Part shown: in pieces, positions 62,199 through 64,000 of the stretch | Numbering within the stretch: the first letter of the stretch is position 1 | Layout of the letters: every line of letters begins with the position of its first letter | Assembly (NCBI RefSeq): GCF_002285495.1 | Contig: NZ_CP016786.1 | Span: 1,812,001 to 1,876,000 of the forward strand | Length of the DNA stretch: 64,000 nt | Origin: Clostridium isatidis | GTDB lineage: Bacteria > Bacillota > Clostridia > Clostridiales > Clostridiaceae | Direction: 5' to 3' | Program-made: the position numbers and the translations under genes | Notes under the pieces: model-generated | Seen by the model: only the letters and a program-made list of their open reading frames with translations | Told to the model about the DNA's origin: nothing | Database searches by the model: none

Positions 62199-63569
62199 CT
62201 ATGCACCAACAATATTTCTAACCCATAATTTCTTATTATATCTTCTACGGCCTAAAATAAATTTATAAAATTCCTCAAAGGTTATCATAGCATAAACATA
62301 GTAAATCGGAAGATTTAACAGTATTCCCCCCAAGAAAGCCATTGGAATACCAACAAGCCATACTCCACTTATATCTAGAAATAAGGCTGCCTTTGTATCT
62401 CCTCCACATCTTAAGACACCAACTATATTTACTAAATTAAAGGATCTAAATGGCAAATATATTACAAATACATTTAAACAATTTTTTATATTATAAGCTA
62501 CCTGCTCACTTACTGTAAATAAATTAATAAGAGGTTTTCTAATTATTAAACAAAAAACAGCCAATATTCCTACTAATATGATTTGTATTGTGAAAATATA
62601 TTCTGAATGTTTTTCTGCTTTTTTTAGCTTATTTGCTCCAAGTTCATTACCTAAAATTACTCCCGTAGCTGCACTTAAGCCCTGCAATAATACAAAACAT
62701 ATTTGTTCAACATTTTGGGTTATTGTTATAGAGGCAACTGCATCATCGCCCATTCTTCCATAAACTAGAGAATATATTGTAACACCTAATCCCCACATAA
62801 ATTCATTTGCAATTACAGGTGATACTGTTATAAAGTATTTTTTTATAAACTCCTTGTTGACATCTACTAATTCATTAATTTTAGCTCTCGCTTCACATTC
62901 TTTTCTATATACAACATATAAGATTAAAGAAGCTTCAACTATTCTTGCAATTAATGTTGCTAAAGCAGCTCCTCTTACTCCCATAGCTGCTGCTCCAAAC
63001 TTGCCATAAATAAAAGTATAATTAAAAATAATATTTACAAAAATAGATATTATAGTAATAAAAACTGGTGCCTTTACTTTATTTGTGGCCCTTAATACTG
63101 CAATATAAGAATTTGTAACTGCAGTAACTGGATAACTTAATGCTACTATTCTTAAATAAGAAGCACCGATTTCTATTGTTCCTTCATTAGGAGTAAAAAT
63201 TCGCATTACTATTTTGGGAATAAATAATCCTCCTAGAAAAAAGATTAAAGACCCTAATAATCCAAGAAACAAAGAAACTCCTAAAACTCTTCTAATATTT
63301 TTAATATCTCTTTTTCCATAATACTGAGCAGTTAATATTGAAGATCCGCTCACTATACCAAATAATAATAAAGTAAGAACAAAGAAAACTCTATTGGCAA
63401 GTCCTACTCCTGCAATAGCACTTTCTCCTAAAGCTCCAATCATAATATTATCTACTAAATTCAAAATTGTATTTAAAAGATTTTGGAAGGCTATCGGTAT
63501 TGCAATTGTTATTACCCTTTTAATAAATTTCTTATCTCTTGATAATTCTTTTATATTAATTAGCCCCAT
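62199..63569 (-). CDS. MATE-family efflux transporter
   Basis: The start is the ATG 63569 behind AGGAGGGG, giving 456 residues; the frame extends further upstream to 63668 without a usable site. Twelve membrane segments form two MATE halves (IAIPIAFQNLLNTILNLVDNIMIGALGESAIAGVGLANRVFF and the matching VSPVIANEFMWGLGVTIYSLVYGRMGDDAVASI). It exports organic cations or drugs using a sodium or proton gradient, and its substrate is unknown. The DUF1275 gene follows after 36 bases. Confidence 0.93.
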   Translation of the reverse strand: MGLINIKELSRDKKFIKRVITIAIPIAFQNLLNTILNLVDNIMIGALGESAIAGVGLANRVFFVLTLLLFGIVSGSSILTAQYYGKRDIKNIRRVLGVSLFLGLLGSLIFFLGGLFIPKIVMRIFTPNEGTIEIGASYLRIVALSYPVTAVTNSYIAVLRATNKVKAPVFITIISIFVNIIFNYTFIYGKFGAAAMGVRGAALATLIARIVEASLILYVVYRKECEARAKINELVDVNKEFIKKYFITVSPVIANEFMWGLGVTIYSLVYGRMGDDAVASITITQNVEQICFVLLQGLSAATGVILGNELGANKLKKAEKHSEYIFTIQIILVGILAVFCLIIRKPLINLFTVSEQVAYNIKNCLNVFVIYLPFRSFNLVNIVGVLRCGGDTKAALFLDISGVWLVGIPMAFLGGILLNLPIYYVYAMITFEEFYKFILGRRRYNKKLWVRNIVGA

Positions 63570-63623
63570 TAAAATCCCCTCCTTTATTATTAAATAAATA
63601 TTAATATTAAAAGTCTGAACTAA

Positions 63624-63664
63624 AAAAGTGCTTAGCAGCTTTTGACTTATGCTAGAGCACTTTT
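63624..63664 (-). terminator. Terminator of the molybdopterin oxidoreductase gene
   Basis: AAAAGTGCT (63624-63632) and AGCACTTTT (63656-63664) pair perfectly, extended by TAGCA/TGCTA, and the minus strand continues with TTTTTTAG. It lies 24 bases past the stop codon. Confidence 0.85.
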
Positions 63665-63688
63665 CCATTATAAGATATATTTTTATTT

Positions 63689-64000
63689 TTAGATAGTTTT
63701 TATTTTTACCCTTGTTTCATTGTAAGTAACCTGTCCGCCTATATCTGATAATCCTGAATCGGTTAAATAATTAGGATTTCCATGTTTTTTCCACCATCCT
63801 GCATACATCATAACAATATTATCAGAAACGGCATTATCAACCTTTAATTTAACTTGTATTTTACCAATATTATTTTCTAAATATACAATAGCATCATTAT
63901 TAACTTTAAATTTATTAGCCATATTTTCATTTATATAGGCTATAGCAATTCCTTCATAGTCCATAAAATGCTGGCTTGATAAGCTGTCTCTTCCATGAAT
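63689..64000 (-). CDS. Molybdopterin oxidoreductase, C-terminal part (partial)
   Basis: The open frame enters from the right edge (no start in the window; an internal ATG at 63964 is not the beginning). Its 103 residues are the C-terminal dinucleotide-binding domain: IHGRDSLSSQHFMDYEGIAI, then AIVYLENNIGKIQVKLKVDNAVSDNIVMMYAGWWKKHGNPN. Family members use a molybdopterin guanine dinucleotide cofactor and often an Fe-S cluster to reduce small substrates. The rest of the enzyme, and its substrate, lie outside the window. Confidence 0.8.
   Translation of the reverse strand: MHGRDSLSSQHFMDYEGIAIAYINENMANKFKVNNDAIVYLENNIGKIQVKLKVDNAVSDNIVMMYAGWWKKHGNPNYLTDSGLSDIGGQVTYNETRVKIKTI

Noticed and set aside
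62199..63668. Start of the MATE gene at 63668
   Set aside because: The extra 33 residues cross the upstream terminator region; AGGAGGGG supports the ATG at 63569.

Overview
The window reads as chromosomal DNA of a very AT-rich, spore-forming Firmicute, most likely Clostridium sensu stricto. The clues are the base composition, strong AGGAGG-type ribosome binding sites, a germinant-receptor operon of the gerK type with gerKB divergent, a GerMN lipoprotein, and fermentation genes (ldh, alpha-glucoside PTS). I see no rRNA, tRNA, CRISPR array or prophage. Most of the window is ordinary core and accessory metabolism. The clearest mobile element is one intact IS1182-type insertion sequence.

Layout. 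(1) 1-2836, minus: a YlqG/YlqH-like pair (FliK-like and FlhB C-terminal-like proteins) followed by a partial metallophosphoesterase. (2) 3000-8045, plus: three paralogous secreted lipoproteins, then an OmpR-type response regulator and a HAMP histidine kinase. Two of the lipoprotein genes carry the same set of phased direct repeats in their promoters. (3) 8095-16632: tyrS, a P-loop protein, a GAF-GGDEF diguanylate cyclase, gerKC-gerKA with divergent gerKB, a small zinc-ribbon protein and trpS. (4) 16924-32291: an envelope polysaccharide locus with an O-antigen-ligase-like protein, signal peptidase I, galU, an ABC exporter, the initiating sugar-phosphate transferase, a CapD/FlaA1-type dehydratase, three family-2 glycosyltransferases, a Wzy-like polymerase, a Wzx flippase and LicD. 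This set suggests a Wzx/Wzy-type polymer decorated with phosphocholine or a similar group.

(5) 32420-34311: the insertion sequence, whose two ends each fold into a terminator-like hairpin. It lies 37 bp upstream of the polysaccharide promoter and 2 bp downstream of a DUF1858 gene. (6) 34314-37818: a DUF1858/hemerythrin/unknown redox-type operon, a PHP phosphatase and threonine aldolase. (7) 37911-39614: a sodium:glycine/alanine symporter under a tandem glycine riboswitch. Its expression platform looks like a translational OFF switch. (8) 39790-52801: MacB-like ABC transporter, alpha/beta hydrolase, GerMN lipoprotein, methyltransferase, endonuclease IV, lactate dehydrogenase, glyoxalase-family protein, Tet(M)-like GTPase, EcsC protein, and a LysR regulator divergent from an unusually long CofE-like ligase.

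(9) 52960-56850: an alpha-glucoside operon (RpiR regulator, 6-phospho-alpha-glucosidase, PTS EIICB). Its promoter has a CcpA-type cre over the -35 and a 30-bp palindrome at the predicted start site. (10) 56986-64000: two small paralogous membrane proteins, DUF3892, GNAT, EamA, a cytoplasmic GH13 amylase, DUF1275, MATE, and the C-terminus of a molybdopterin oxidoreductase.

The observations most worth following are the glycine OFF switch (7), the phased operator repeats linking the lipoprotein family to the adjacent two-component system (2), the terminator-flanked insertion sequence (5), and the long CofE homologue, which is of unknown function here. Stretches over about 200 bases without a gene (9316-9584, 16633-16923, 18734-18988, 25289-25528, 32292-32520, 39330-39789) are covered by the promoter, repeat, terminator or riboswitch entries. 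No further gene is visible in them.
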